Source of the DNA: Epilithonimonas sp. JDS
Lineage (GTDB): Bacteria; Bacteroidota; Bacteroidia; Flavobacteriales; Weeksellaceae
Direction of reading: 5' to 3'
Length of the DNA stretch: 64,000 nucleotides
Assembly (NCBI RefSeq): GCF_021261315.1
Contig: NZ_JAJSAX010000001.1
Coordinates: 434,001 to 498,000, forward strand
Shown: positions 7,709-16,569 of the stretch, piece by piece
Numbering within the stretch: the first letter of the stretch is position 1
How the letters are laid out: the number at the start of each line of letters is the position of its first letter
The notes under the pieces: generated by a model
Told to the model about the DNA's origin: nothing
What the model saw: the letters and a program-made list of their open reading frames with translations, nothing else
Database searches by the model: none
Program-made: the position numbers and the translations under genes

Positions 7709-8689
7709 TTACTGCTGCTGTTGTTGCTGTTGCTGAATTTCCAAAAACCGGCGGTAAGAATTGTTATCCAAAGTCTGCTCTATCACTTTCGGATTTTCTC
7801 GCACATACATTGGCACAATCGGTAAGCTGGTTTTTTCTTTGGTATTTTCATTTGTAATAATTACAGAAACGCTGAGAATATGATTGGAAAGACCTTTGTA
7901 AGTTCCCTTCACAGGCGTACAATCGTTGAAATCTCTTCCAATCGCAATTTTAATATGACGGTCGCTCACCCAACAATTATTCGTAGGGTCGTTCCCCAGC
8001 CAGCCATAACCCGGAATGTAAACCTCGACCCAGGCGTGCGTCGCACCTTCACCTCGAAGTTCCTGATTACTTGGACTAATGTAACCGCTCACATATCGCG
8101 AAGGAACGCCCAACATTCTCAACATCGCCAAAAGCAGATGCGCGAAATCCTGACAAACGCCGGCTTTCAATTTCCATATTTCGTCAATCTCGGTTTCATA
8201 ATCCGTAACGCCCTGTTTATAGGCAAAATTCTCATAAATGTAAGTTGAAAGTTCCGTCGTGGTTTCCATCACAGACAACTCTGGTTTCGCAATATTTCTC
8301 ACCGCTTCGAGAATCTCATCTTTACTTTCAATCTTTTCCTGACGCACAAAATCCACATAAGGAAAAACCTGACTTTGCTCTTTCACATCTTCCCACTGCA
8401 TTTGGACATCCATATCTACAATCGGTAATTCGATTGGATAAGTTTCCACGACCAATTCTGATTTGATTTCAAGAAAATTATGTGGCTCTACAATGGTAAA
8501 CACGCCGACTTTATTAGTAAAAAAATCAAAATAGAAATCAAGTTTGACATTAGGAAAAAGGCTCAATTTCTGACTGATGACTTCCTGAAAATCATTACTC
8601 AAAGGAGACAGGATAATTTGGTTCGCACTATCAGTAACGGGCGATGGATATTGGTATTTTGTAATATGTAAAACGTTGAAAACTGGCAT
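7709..8689 (-). CDS. transglutaminase-like cysteine protease-fold protein with poly-Gln tail
   Basis: A 326-residue cytoplasmic protein: an N-terminal bacterial transglutaminase-associated beta domain (1-100), then a transglutaminase core. The triad is visible as C179 in G-V-C-Q-D-F-A-H, H218 in T-H-A-W-V-E and D234 in N-D-P-T-N-N. The last eight residues are all Gln, encoded by a mixed CAG/CAA run that could slip. It belongs to the widespread cluster of transglutaminase, alpha-E protein and circularly permuted ATP-grasp, predicted from comparative genomics to make or process a peptide or amide-linked product; the product is unknown. It lies 57 bp downstream of the alpha-E gene. Confidence 0.85.
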   Translation of the reverse strand: MPVFNVLHITKYQYPSPVTDSANQIILSPLSNDFQEVISQKLSLFPNVKLDFYFDFFTNKVGVFTIVEPHNFLEIKSELVVETYPIELPIVDMDVQMQWEDVKEQSQVFPYVDFVRQEKIESKDEILEAVRNIAKPELSVMETTTELSTYIYENFAYKQGVTDYETEIDEIWKLKAGVCQDFAHLLLAMLRMLGVPSRYVSGYISPSNQELRGEGATHAWVEVYIPGYGWLGNDPTNNCWVSDRHIKIAIGRDFNDCTPVKGTYKGLSNHILSVSVIITNENTKEKTSLPIVPMYVRENPKVIEQTLDNNSYRRFLEIQQQQQQQQ

Positions 8690-8746
8690 AATATTAAGTT
8701 AGAGAGTTTGAGTGTTTTAGAGTTTAAATTAAATTGAAACAGATTT

Positions 8747-9676
8747 TCAGATTTTCAGAACCAATCCGAAGAAACTTTGATTAAAAATATTGACGACTTC
8801 GTAGACACCGGATTCTATCTTGGCAAGAAACTGCATTTTTTCATCTCTGCTTCTTGGATGTCTCGTGAATTGGACGTTCGCAATACATTTCCCAATGAAG
8901 AATTCCACAGATTCGTCCTTTTCCTCAGCATTGCTGTTGGCTTGTAAATGTTTGGCAAATTTTTCTATTTCCTGAAGACAATAAGTAATTGAATTTGGAA
9001 ACAAAGGCTCATAAATAATCTGATAAAAAATCCTTTCCTTTTCCATTGTTCCGAGATTGTTCCGAAGATAAAAGTCGTAACCACTCACCGAACTCAGAAA
9101 ATACCGCCAGCTGGAATAATCATTATCCAAAAGATCTTCGCCGTACAAAAGCCATTGTTTCCGGATGAGATTGATGCCGTTCAAAATCCTTTCCACATAC
9201 TTTCCCAATTCGATAAAACAATAGCCAAAATCTCTCGCCACAGAATTGTCAATGACACCGTAATAGATCATTGCCTGCTTTACCAATGCATCAAAAACAC
9301 TGATTGGATCGCCGTATTTTGCCTGTCGGATCAGACTTTGGTCTTTCATCTGGTGGTGAAAATCGTTGAGACATTGCCACACATCTTTGTTGATGTGATC
9401 CTGCGCACTTCTGCAATTTTCCCTTGCCCGGAAGATATTGTTTGCGATAGAAGAATCGTTCTCGATATCGAAAAGTGCTTTAGACAAAAGATTTCCAAAA
9501 CTGTAATCGCCATCCTCGACTTTGATCTGATATTCATCACAAAAATTCTCCCAACTTTCTGTGGAAGCACCATCCTGATATGCAATGTATCGGGTATGGA
9601 AAACCTTGATCTGGAAATTCGACCGCTCCATATAACGGCTCATCCAGAAGATATTCTCTGCAACTCTACTTAACAT
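8747..9676 (-). CDS. alpha-E domain protein
   Basis: A 309-residue, mostly helical protein of the alpha-E (DUF403) family, starting with the typical M-L-S-R-V-A-E-N-I-F-W-M-S-R-Y-M-E-R-S. Near the C-terminus it has N-V-Q-F-T-R-H-P-R-S-R. Alpha-E proteins nearly always pair with a circularly permuted ATP-grasp and a transglutaminase, as here, and are thought to be part of the same peptide-forming machinery. No catalytic residues are known. It lies 70 bp downstream of the ATP-grasp gene, across a 14-bp direct repeat. Confidence 0.85.
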   Translation of the reverse strand: MLSRVAENIFWMSRYMERSNFQIKVFHTRYIAYQDGASTESWENFCDEYQIKVEDGDYSFGNLLSKALFDIENDSSIANNIFRARENCRSAQDHINKDVWQCLNDFHHQMKDQSLIRQAKYGDPISVFDALVKQAMIYYGVIDNSVARDFGYCFIELGKYVERILNGINLIRKQWLLYGEDLLDNDYSSWRYFLSSVSGYDFYLRNNLGTMEKERIFYQIIYEPLFPNSITYCLQEIEKFAKHLQANSNAEEKDESVEFFIGKCIANVQFTRHPRSRDEKMQFLAKIESGVYEVVNIFNQSFFGLVLKI

Positions 9677-9719
9677 TTTGTCATGGTGTTTGGTTGATGG
9701 TTTTTGGTTTTTAGATTTT

Positions 9720-9746
9720 TCATCATTTATAATTAATCATTTATAA
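9720..9746. repeat. 14-bp direct duplication between ATP-grasp and alpha-E genes
   Basis: ATCATTTATAATTA occurs twice in direct succession just 3' of the ATP-grasp stop codon. It is one of several ATAAATGAT-type low-complexity patches in the intergenic DNA of this window. Confidence 0.5.
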
Positions 9747-11189
9747 TTAGTCCACGACCCAAGTGTCTTTACTTCCGCCGCCTTGTGAGGAATTTACCAC
9801 GATGGAACCTTCCTTCATCGCCACTCTTGTCAATCCGCCCGGAACGATGTCGATTCCGTCTGGACCATACAAAGCAAATGGTCGAAGATCGACGCGTCTT
9901 GGTTGCAAAATACCATTGATATAACAAGGCGAAGTTGATAATTTGATAATTGGTTGGGCGATATAATTTCTTGGATTAAGGTTGATCTGTTTGGTGAATT
10001 CTGCAATTTCTTCATCAGTTGCCACATCACCAATCAGCATTCCGTAACCGCCACTTTCATTGGTTTTCTTAATGACCATTTTGTCCATATTCTCGATAGC
10101 AAATTTCCGTTCGTCCATATTTTCCATTCGGTAGGTTGGAACGCTTTTCAATAGCGGTTCTTCGCCGAGATAATATCGGATCATATCGGGAACGTAAGAA
10201 TAAATGGCTTTGTCGTCTGCAACGCCATTTCCCATTGCATTCACGATGATCACATTTCCTTTCCTGTAAGAATGATACAGGCCTGGAACACCCAAAACAC
10301 TGGTCTTCTGAAAAACCAACGGATCCAAAAACTCATCATCAACCCTTCTGTAAATCACATCCACTTTTTTGAGACCTTTCGTCGTTTTCATATAGACCAT
10401 ATGATTTTGAATCACAAGGTCACGACCTTCTACCAACTCGATTCCCATTAATCTTGCAAGCGTTGTATGTTCAAAATAAGCTGAATTATAAATTCCCGGC
10501 GTCAGGAGAACTACATTTGGTTTTGCACTGATCTGCCTTCCAAGTGACAGTAGATTTTTAATTAATAAATCCGGATAATTATTAACTTGTTTAACTTTGA
10601 TGTTCGGTAAAATATTGGGAAAAAGCCGGTAACTCATTTTACGGTTTTCCAGCATATAACTTACTCCGGAAGGCGTTCTGAGATTGTCTTCTAAAACATA
10701 ATAACTTCCATCGTGATCTCTGATAAGGTCGATTCCGCTGATGTGCGTGTAGATATCAAAAGGAACATCTACATTGATCATTTCGCGAAGAAAATTCGGG
10801 CAACTATATATCAAGGACGAAGGAATAATCTCATCTTTTAAAATAAACTGCTGATGATAAACGTCTTTCAAAAATATATTTAAAGCTTTCAAACGCTGCT
10901 TGATTCCTTTTTCGATGAAATCCCACTCTGCAGCCTGGATGATCCTCGGAACAATATCAAAAGGAAATATTTTTTCAATACCTTCGCCGTCACTGTACAC
11001 TGTAAAAGTAATTCCCTGAGTTAAAAAAAGCTTTTTGGCCAGTTCACTTTTCTGATCCATCTCAGTGACATCCAGTTTTTCAAATGAAGTCATGAATTCC
11101 TGATAGTGATTCCTGATAAAGTCATCCGACATCATCTCATCAAAAACACTTTCCAGAGGTCGATAATGATTCAGTAAATCTCCAGTCAT
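9747..11189 (-). CDS. circularly permuted ATP-grasp type 2 protein
   Basis: A 480-residue ATP-grasp enzyme of the circularly permuted type 2 family (DUF404/DUF407). Seen: the N-terminal region with F-F-L-K-D-V-Y-H-Q-Q type text, R-D-H-D-G-S-Y-Y-V-L-E-D-N-L-R-T-P-S-G (metal/nucleotide site), the K-K-T-N-E-S-G-G-Y-G-M loop, and the C-terminal L-R-P-F-A-L-Y-G, ending near S-S-Q-G-G-G-S-K-D-T-W. It should form amide bonds with ATP; the substrates are unknown. It is the first gene of the minus-strand set ATP-grasp, alpha-E, transglutaminase, VanZ. Confidence 0.88.
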   Translation of the reverse strand: MTGDLLNHYRPLESVFDEMMSDDFIRNHYQEFMTSFEKLDVTEMDQKSELAKKLFLTQGITFTVYSDGEGIEKIFPFDIVPRIIQAAEWDFIEKGIKQRLKALNIFLKDVYHQQFILKDEIIPSSLIYSCPNFLREMINVDVPFDIYTHISGIDLIRDHDGSYYVLEDNLRTPSGVSYMLENRKMSYRLFPNILPNIKVKQVNNYPDLLIKNLLSLGRQISAKPNVVLLTPGIYNSAYFEHTTLARLMGIELVEGRDLVIQNHMVYMKTTKGLKKVDVIYRRVDDEFLDPLVFQKTSVLGVPGLYHSYRKGNVIIVNAMGNGVADDKAIYSYVPDMIRYYLGEEPLLKSVPTYRMENMDERKFAIENMDKMVIKKTNESGGYGMLIGDVATDEEIAEFTKQINLNPRNYIAQPIIKLSTSPCYINGILQPRRVDLRPFALYGPDGIDIVPGGLTRVAMKEGSIVVNSSQGGGSKDTWVVD

Positions 11190-11394
11190 ATATTAGTTTT
11201 TATAAATATTACATCTAATATATAAATTTACAAGGGTAAAATCATAATATTTTATAATATTTATATTTTATACCTTAATTTATAGGGGTTAAAAATTTAA
11301 AATTATAAAATTAGATCAAAATTGTAGATTTAAATAAATACTGGTCTCAAATAATCGATTTGAAAAAATTTCTTCCTTCCAGACAAAATATCTC

Positions 11395-11425
11395 TTGACA
11401 ATGGTCTTAATTTTTCATATATTCG
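11395..11425 (+). promoter_or_regulatory. probable spoT promoter (TTG-N20-TATATTCG)
   Basis: A TTG at 11395 is followed after 20 nt by TATATTCG at 11418, one mismatch from TANNTTTG, and lies 20 nt before the spoT ATG. The rest of the 256-bp gap back to the ATP-grasp start is AT-rich with no other feature I can support. Confidence 0.4.
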
Positions 11426-11445
11426 TTAAGAGATAACATAAGCCG

Positions 11446-13647
11446 ATGATCTACGATTTAGAGAAAGAAAACAAGGAAATCCTTGCCCGATATAAAGACC
11501 TCATTTCCAATACCTACCGTACTTTGGATGAGGAACAGAACAAGCTTATCCGAAAGGCTTTTGATATTGCTCTGGATGCACACAAAGATCAGCGGAGAAA
11601 AACCGGTGAGCCATACATCTATCATCCGATTGAAGTCGCAAAAATCGTAGCCAATGAAGTTGGTCTTGGCGCAACAAGTATAGCCTGCGCACTACTCCAC
11701 GACGTTATCGAAGACTCCGAATACACTTACGAAGACCTTAATAAAATTTTCGGCAAAACCATTGCAGACATCGTCAGCGGATTGACGAAGATTTCGGTGA
11801 TGAATCAGCAGAACATCTCTGTGCAGTCAGAAAATTACAGAAAATTACTGTTGACACTTTCCGAAGATTTCCGGGTGATTCTTATTAAGATCGCAGACAG
11901 ACTTCATAATATGCGGACGCTGGACAGTATGCATCCGGTGAAGCAGAAAAAGATAGCGTCGGAAACCGCTTATATTTATGCGCCGCTTGCCCACAGATTC
12001 GGACTTTATTCCATCAAATCTGAGCTTGAAGATCTTTCTCTTAAATATAATAATCCGGATGTTTACAATGAGATTCTCAGCAAACTAGAAACAGCAAAAG
12101 AGTTTCGTGAAAAATATGTAGATGAATTTACCAAAGAAGTTTCCGAACAGCTGAAAGAAGAAAATCTCAACTTTACGATCAAAGGACGCGCAAAAGCCAT
12201 CAGTTCCATCTATCGTAAAATGCAGAAACAGAATGTGACTTTTGAGGAAGTTTATGATAATTACGCCATCAGAATTATTTATAAATCCGATCCTCGAAAT
12301 GAAAAATTTCTGGCCTGGAAAATATATTCCATCGTAACCGATCTTTACCAAAGCAATCCTTCCCGAATGCGTGACTGGATTTCCCAGCCAAGATCTACAG
12401 GCTACGAAAGTCTCCATCTCACCGTAATGGGTCCGGACAAAAAATGGATCGAAGTACAAATCCGCTCCGAAAGGATGAATGAGATTGCAGAAAAAGGAGT
12501 TGCTGCACATTACAAATACAAAGAAGGTTACAGAAAAAACACCGATGATCAACGATTTGAAAATTGGGTAACGGAAATCCGTGATGTTCTGGAACAACAA
12601 CAAAACCTGAGCACGTCTGAACTTCTTGATAATATTAAACTCAATCTTTACTCAAAAGAAGTTTTTGTCTTTACGCCAAAAGGTGAAATCAAAATTTTAC
12701 CGACTGGCGCAACAGCATTGGATTTTGCGTTCTCAGTTCACTCAGACTTAGGAACAAAATGTCTTGGGGCGAAGATTAACGGAAAACTGGTTCCAATCAG
12801 TTACGTACTCCAAAATGGAGATCAGATCGATATTCTTTCTTCTCAAAACCAAAAACCGAAACCGGACTGGCTGGATTTTGTAGTGACTTCCAAAGCCAAA
12901 TCGAAGATCAAGAATATTCTTAACTCAGAAAAAAACTTAAACACAACAGAAGGCAAAGAAATTCTGCAAAGAAAAATGCGCCACGCAAAACTGAATTTTT
13001 CTGATGAAGAAATCAATGGCCTGCAAAAATCTCTGAACCTGAAAACATCACAAGATCTTTTCCTAGGTTTCCAAAACGGCACTTTTGACATCGGCGACAT
13101 CAAAAGATATGCGGACGGAAAAAGCATTCTTAGTAATCTTTTCCAGCGATTCAGAAAGACTTCCAACAAAGAGGAATACATTGAAAAAGTAGATTCCAAC
13201 CTCGATATGATCGTTTTTGGAAAAGATGAGGAAAAACTAAACTATTCTTTTGCGAAGTGCTGTACGGTAATTCCAGGCGACAAAATCTTCGGATTCATTA
13301 CCATATCGGACGGAATTAAAATTCATAATGACAGCTGTCCGAATGCTATTAACCTAAGAGCCAATTACGATTACAGAGTTTTGCAGGCGAAGTGGGTGAA
13401 TGCAGAAAGTTTCAAAAACAGAATTAAAATCGAGATCGAAGGCTTGGACAGAATTGGAATGATCAATGACATTACGGCCGTTATCAGTGGTTCTATGAAT
13501 ATGGATATGAAGAGTATGAGCATCTCTTCAAACGACGGTATTTTCACCGGAAACATCAACCTTGAAGTGAAAAACAAGAGCCAACTGGAAGAGACTTTCA
13601 AACAGCTGAAAAGCATCAATGGCGTTTCTAAAGTGAAAAGGACTTAA
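11446..13647 (+). CDS. spoT: bifunctional (p)ppGpp synthetase/hydrolase
   Basis: A 733-residue long RSH protein that makes and degrades the stringent-response alarmone. Domain order: HD hydrolase (about 40-200) with the Y-H-P-I-E-V-A motif and H85-D86 in L-L-H-D-V-I-E-D; synthetase (about 230-350) with Y-A-I-R-I-I-Y and S-T-G-Y-E-S-L-H-L; TGS (about 404-465, V-F-T-P-K-G-E); and a C-terminal ACT domain (about 658-733, G-L-D-R-I-G-M-I-N-D-I). The hydrolase motifs are intact, so it should be bifunctional. Its TAA overlaps the nhaA ATG by one base. Confidence 0.95.
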   Translation: MIYDLEKENKEILARYKDLISNTYRTLDEEQNKLIRKAFDIALDAHKDQRRKTGEPYIYHPIEVAKIVANEVGLGATSIACALLHDVIEDSEYTYEDLNKIFGKTIADIVSGLTKISVMNQQNISVQSENYRKLLLTLSEDFRVILIKIADRLHNMRTLDSMHPVKQKKIASETAYIYAPLAHRFGLYSIKSELEDLSLKYNNPDVYNEILSKLETAKEFREKYVDEFTKEVSEQLKEENLNFTIKGRAKAISSIYRKMQKQNVTFEEVYDNYAIRIIYKSDPRNEKFLAWKIYSIVTDLYQSNPSRMRDWISQPRSTGYESLHLTVMGPDKKWIEVQIRSERMNEIAEKGVAAHYKYKEGYRKNTDDQRFENWVTEIRDVLEQQQNLSTSELLDNIKLNLYSKEVFVFTPKGEIKILPTGATALDFAFSVHSDLGTKCLGAKINGKLVPISYVLQNGDQIDILSSQNQKPKPDWLDFVVTSKAKSKIKNILNSEKNLNTTEGKEILQRKMRHAKLNFSDEEINGLQKSLNLKTSQDLFLGFQNGTFDIGDIKRYADGKSILSNLFQRFRKTSNKEEYIEKVDSNLDMIVFGKDEEKLNYSFAKCCTVIPGDKIFGFITISDGIKIHNDSCPNAINLRANYDYRVLQAKWVNAESFKNRIKIEIEGLDRIGMINDITAVISGSMNMDMKSMSISSNDGIFTGNINLEVKNKSQLEETFKQLKSINGVSKVKRT

Positions 13648-14810
13648 TGATTTTATCCAAATATTTCCAGCAATTTTTTCACAACAGCAAAAGCTCGGGG
13701 ATTGTTCTGATCGTTTTTGTTTTGATTTCTTTATTAATTGCAAACAGTTCATTATCATTAAGTTTTCAAAATTTATTAGATTCGAAATTTGGTTTTGAGT
13801 CGTTGCATCTTGATTATTCGGTTTCCGTTTGGATCAATGATGGATTGATGGCAATCTTCTTCCTGTTAGTTGGTTTAGAAATAAAAAGAGAATTGTTGGA
13901 AGGTGAACTGTCCGACATCAAAAAAGCCAGCCTTCCAATCTTTGCAGCTGTTGGCGGAATGTTGATTCCAGCCTTAATTTATTTCATTTTCAATCACAAC
14001 ACACATTACAAAAACGGATGGGCAATTCCGATGGCGACGGATATTGCGTTTTCTCTGGCGATAATTTCACTGCTGGGAAAAAGCGTTCCAAATTCTTTAA
14101 AAATATTTCTAAGCGCACTGGCAATTGTCGATGATTTGGGAGCAATTCTGGTCATCGCATTATTTTATACAGATCAGATCGATTGGCTGTCATTAGGAAT
14201 TTGCGCGGGAATTACAATGCTCTTAATTATTTTGAATAAATCCGGTGTCAATAAACTAATTTTCTATTTAATTCCCGGACTTTTTCTTTGGTATTTTATG
14301 CACCATTCGGGAATTCACGCTACGATTGCAGGCGTAATTTTAGCATTCACCATTCCTACAAATATTTCAGAAACTGAGATTTCTCCTTTAAAAAAACTGG
14401 AAGCGAAACTTCACATTCCTGTCAGCTTTTTGATTATGCCTTTATTCGCTTTGGCTAATACAAATATTACTTTTCAGAAAGAGATTTTCGAAGGTTTTAT
14501 AAATCCTTTAAGCTTGGGAATTATCGGCGGATTATTCCTAGGAAAAGTTTTGGGAATTAACCTGTTTTCGATGATTGCCATCAAGTTAAAATGGGCTGCA
14601 TTACCGACATTTTCCGGCTGGCGCGAAATGATTGGCGTAGGATTTCTGGCCGGAATTGGCTTTACGATGTCGATTTTCGTTTCGCTCCTGGCATTTCCAA
14701 ATGAAATTGAGATTCAGAATATTGCAAAAATCAGCATTTTAATTGCTTCTGTTTTATCAGGTATTGTGGGATATTTTATTTTGAAATCCAATAAAAAAAC
14801 CTCTCAATAA
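13647..14810 (+). CDS. nhaA: Na+/H+ antiporter NhaA
   Basis: A 387-residue inner-membrane antiporter exchanging Na+ or Li+ for protons. It shows the NhaA hydrophobic pattern of about 11-12 segments, the N-terminal D-G-L-M-A-I-F-F-L-L-V-G-L-E-I-K-R-E, and the ion-site aspartate pair in A-I-V-D-D-L-G-A-I. G-W-A-I-P-M-A-T-D-I-A-F lies in between. It starts inside the spoT stop codon, so the pair is probably translationally coupled, linking sodium/pH homeostasis to a stress gene. Confidence 0.94.
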   Translation: MILSKYFQQFFHNSKSSGIVLIVFVLISLLIANSSLSLSFQNLLDSKFGFESLHLDYSVSVWINDGLMAIFFLLVGLEIKRELLEGELSDIKKASLPIFAAVGGMLIPALIYFIFNHNTHYKNGWAIPMATDIAFSLAIISLLGKSVPNSLKIFLSALAIVDDLGAILVIALFYTDQIDWLSLGICAGITMLLIILNKSGVNKLIFYLIPGLFLWYFMHHSGIHATIAGVILAFTIPTNISETEISPLKKLEAKLHIPVSFLIMPLFALANTNITFQKEIFEGFINPLSLGIIGGLFLGKVLGINLFSMIAIKLKWAALPTFSGWREMIGVGFLAGIGFTMSIFVSLLAFPNEIEIQNIAKISILIASVLSGIVGYFILKSNKKTSQ

Positions 14811-14832
14811 TTAAAGTGAAAGGCTTGTTATT

Positions 14833-14943
14833 TTAATCTCTTTTAGAAGCATTTTTCTTTTCTCTTTTTGCTTCTTTCTTTTCTTTTGCTGTTTTCAAAG
14901 GCTCTTTTTTCACTGCCTTTTTTACGTCCTGACCTTTTGCCAT
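14833..14943 (-). CDS. 36-residue Lys-rich small protein
   Basis: An intact short frame: ATG at 14943, TAA at 14833. The product begins MAKGQDVKKAVKKEPLKTAK and ends K-N-A-S-K-R-D; about 40% of residues are Lys or Arg, with alternating Ala/Glu, so a charged helix. Similar MAKGQDVKKxxKKEPxKT peptides occur across Flavobacteriia in my recollection, which supports a real gene; the function is unknown, perhaps nucleic-acid or ribosome binding. It lies between the convergent nhaA end and the yihY end. Confidence 0.65.
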   Translation of the reverse strand: MAKGQDVKKAVKKEPLKTAKEKKEAKREKKNASKRD

Positions 14944-15025
14944 AATGATTATATTTTGGTGTTTGTTGCTTTTAAGTATTGTAAATATAATGATTTTTGG
15001 ATTTAAAACTAAGTTTAAATTTCAA

Positions 15026-15961
15026 TTAAAATTCATTAATCGTTCTCATCTCATCCCGAACAATCTTCTCAAGCTTCACTTTTTTGATAGCCAGATTCAG
15101 TTCATTTCCCATTAAGACCAAAAATACATTCACATTCACCCAGACCATCACCAAAATAATGGAACCGATAGATCCGTAAAGCACATTGTAACGGGCAATA
15201 TTAGAAACATAAATTGCAAAAAAATAAGTCAGCAAAACGAATAAAACTGTGGTCAAAACTGCGCCAGGAAAAGCTTCTCTGATTCTTGTGATTTTCAGAC
15301 AGCCAACCCAATAAAATAAAGTCAGCAGCGCAAAATAAAATATCGGAAAAGAAACGAAACTGATGATTTTGGTAAGGTTTTTCGTAAACCAGGTGATGTC
15401 ATAAGTCGGCGTATAAAGTTTCAGAACAACCTCGCTGTAGTATATTCCGAAGATTGAAATACAGACCAACGAAAGGAAACAAATCGTCACCAGCATCGCT
15501 AGAAGGTATTCTTTCACAAAAGTTCTTGAGAGTTCCGTATTTCTATTAAATCCATTAATTAAAGTAAAACAACCGTTGGTCGCGAAAACGAAAGACAGTA
15601 GAATTGTCAGATTACTAATCGATTTCATATTCGGGATGATGCTTTCCTGAATGTAACTCGTGACATCACTCTGCATATGAGAAGGGAAAACTCTGGGCAT
15701 CAAAACTTCGAAAATATAAAACTGAAGTTTGTCGTAATGCGGCATAAACGGCAAAACAGACAAAAAGAACAGAATCATCGGAAACAGACTCAGGAAAAAG
15801 TTCCAGGAAATACTCGCAGCCTGCCTCCCCAAAGGATTTTTGAAAATCGCATCAGAATAGATCGAGAACATTTTCCACAGAGAAATTCCCAAAACCGGAA
15901 TATGAATCCCGTCGAAAAAGTTTTTGATATTCAGGAAAAAACGCTGTATTTTTTTTGCCAT
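15026..15961 (-). CDS. YihY/BrkB family membrane protein
   Basis: A 311-residue inner-membrane protein of the YihY (UPF0761/BrkB) family. Seen: A-A-S-I-S-W-N-F-F-L-S-L-F-P near residue 45, then about six membrane segments, and the C-terminal Y-G-S-I-G-S-I-I-L-V-M-V-W-V-N signature with a following N-E-L-N. The name ribonuclease BN for this family is historical and wrong; the transport role is unknown. It is divergent from rlmH with only 30 bp between the start codons. Confidence 0.87.
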   Translation of the reverse strand: MAKKIQRFFLNIKNFFDGIHIPVLGISLWKMFSIYSDAIFKNPLGRQAASISWNFFLSLFPMILFFLSVLPFMPHYDKLQFYIFEVLMPRVFPSHMQSDVTSYIQESIIPNMKSISNLTILLSFVFATNGCFTLINGFNRNTELSRTFVKEYLLAMLVTICFLSLVCISIFGIYYSEVVLKLYTPTYDITWFTKNLTKIISFVSFPIFYFALLTLFYWVGCLKITRIREAFPGAVLTTVLFVLLTYFFAIYVSNIARYNVLYGSIGSIILVMVWVNVNVFLVLMGNELNLAIKKVKLEKIVRDEMRTINEF

Positions 15962-15966
15962 TCATT

Positions 15967-15987
15967 TATCTTTGCCGCACAAATATA
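15967..15987. promoter_or_regulatory. interleaved divergent -7 boxes of rlmH and yihY
   Basis: TATCTTTG at 15967-15974 (plus, 17 nt before the rlmH ATG) and TATATTTG at 15987-15980 (minus, before the yihY ATG) both match TANNTTTG and lie 5 bp apart. The -33 boxes would fall inside the opposite genes; none is convincing. Confidence 0.4.
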
Positions 15988-15991
15988 GTAA

Positions 15992-16465
15992 ATGCGTATT
16001 AATTTGATCTGTATTGGGAAAACGGATGACAAAGAAATCATCTCTCTCATCAAATATTATCTTCTCCGAATCCCGAAACACTGGAACTTCGAACTTATCG
16101 AAATGCCTGATATCAAGAATGCCAAAAACCTGACACCTGACCAATTGAAGAAAGAGGAAGCCAAATTATTCCTCAATCAAATGGAGTCTTCGGAGCTCGT
16201 CATTCTCCTGGACGAAAAAGGAAAGCAATTCACAAGCCGCGAATTCTCAGAAAAAATCGATTTCTGGTTGGGAAGCTCTGTAAAGAAAGTGAATATTCTA
16301 ATTGGCGGCGCCTATGGTTTTTCGGAAGAAATCTATCAAAGGTCAAATGAGAAAATCTCTTTATCAAAAATGACTTTCACACATCAGATGATCAGATTAT
16401 TTTTCGTGGAACAGATTTACAGAGCTGCGACTATTTTGCAAGGGAAACCTTATCACAATGACTGA
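15992..16465 (+). CDS. rlmH: 23S rRNA (pseudouridine-1915-N3) methyltransferase
   Basis: A 157-residue SPOUT-fold methyltransferase that uses SAM to methylate pseudouridine 1915 in helix 69 of 23S rRNA on assembled ribosomes. Seen: L-L-D-E-K-G-K-Q-F-T-S near residue 72, I-L-I-G-G-A-Y-G-F in the knot region, and the C-terminal signature M-T-F-T-H-Q-M-I-R then E-Q-I-Y-R-A, ending G-K-P-Y-H-N-D. Length and ends are canonical. Confidence 0.95.
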   Translation: MRINLICIGKTDDKEIISLIKYYLLRIPKHWNFELIEMPDIKNAKNLTPDQLKKEEAKLFLNQMESSELVILLDEKGKQFTSREFSEKIDFWLGSSVKKVNILIGGAYGFSEEIYQRSNEKISLSKMTFTHQMIRLFFVEQIYRAATILQGKPYHND

Positions 16466-16569
16466 GATTATAAGCGATGGGTGATCAGTGATAATAAATT
16501 TAGTTAGTTGTTTAAAACGAATATTACTCCGGGATAAAAGTTAAAACACAATTCGATTGCGAAAACCCA

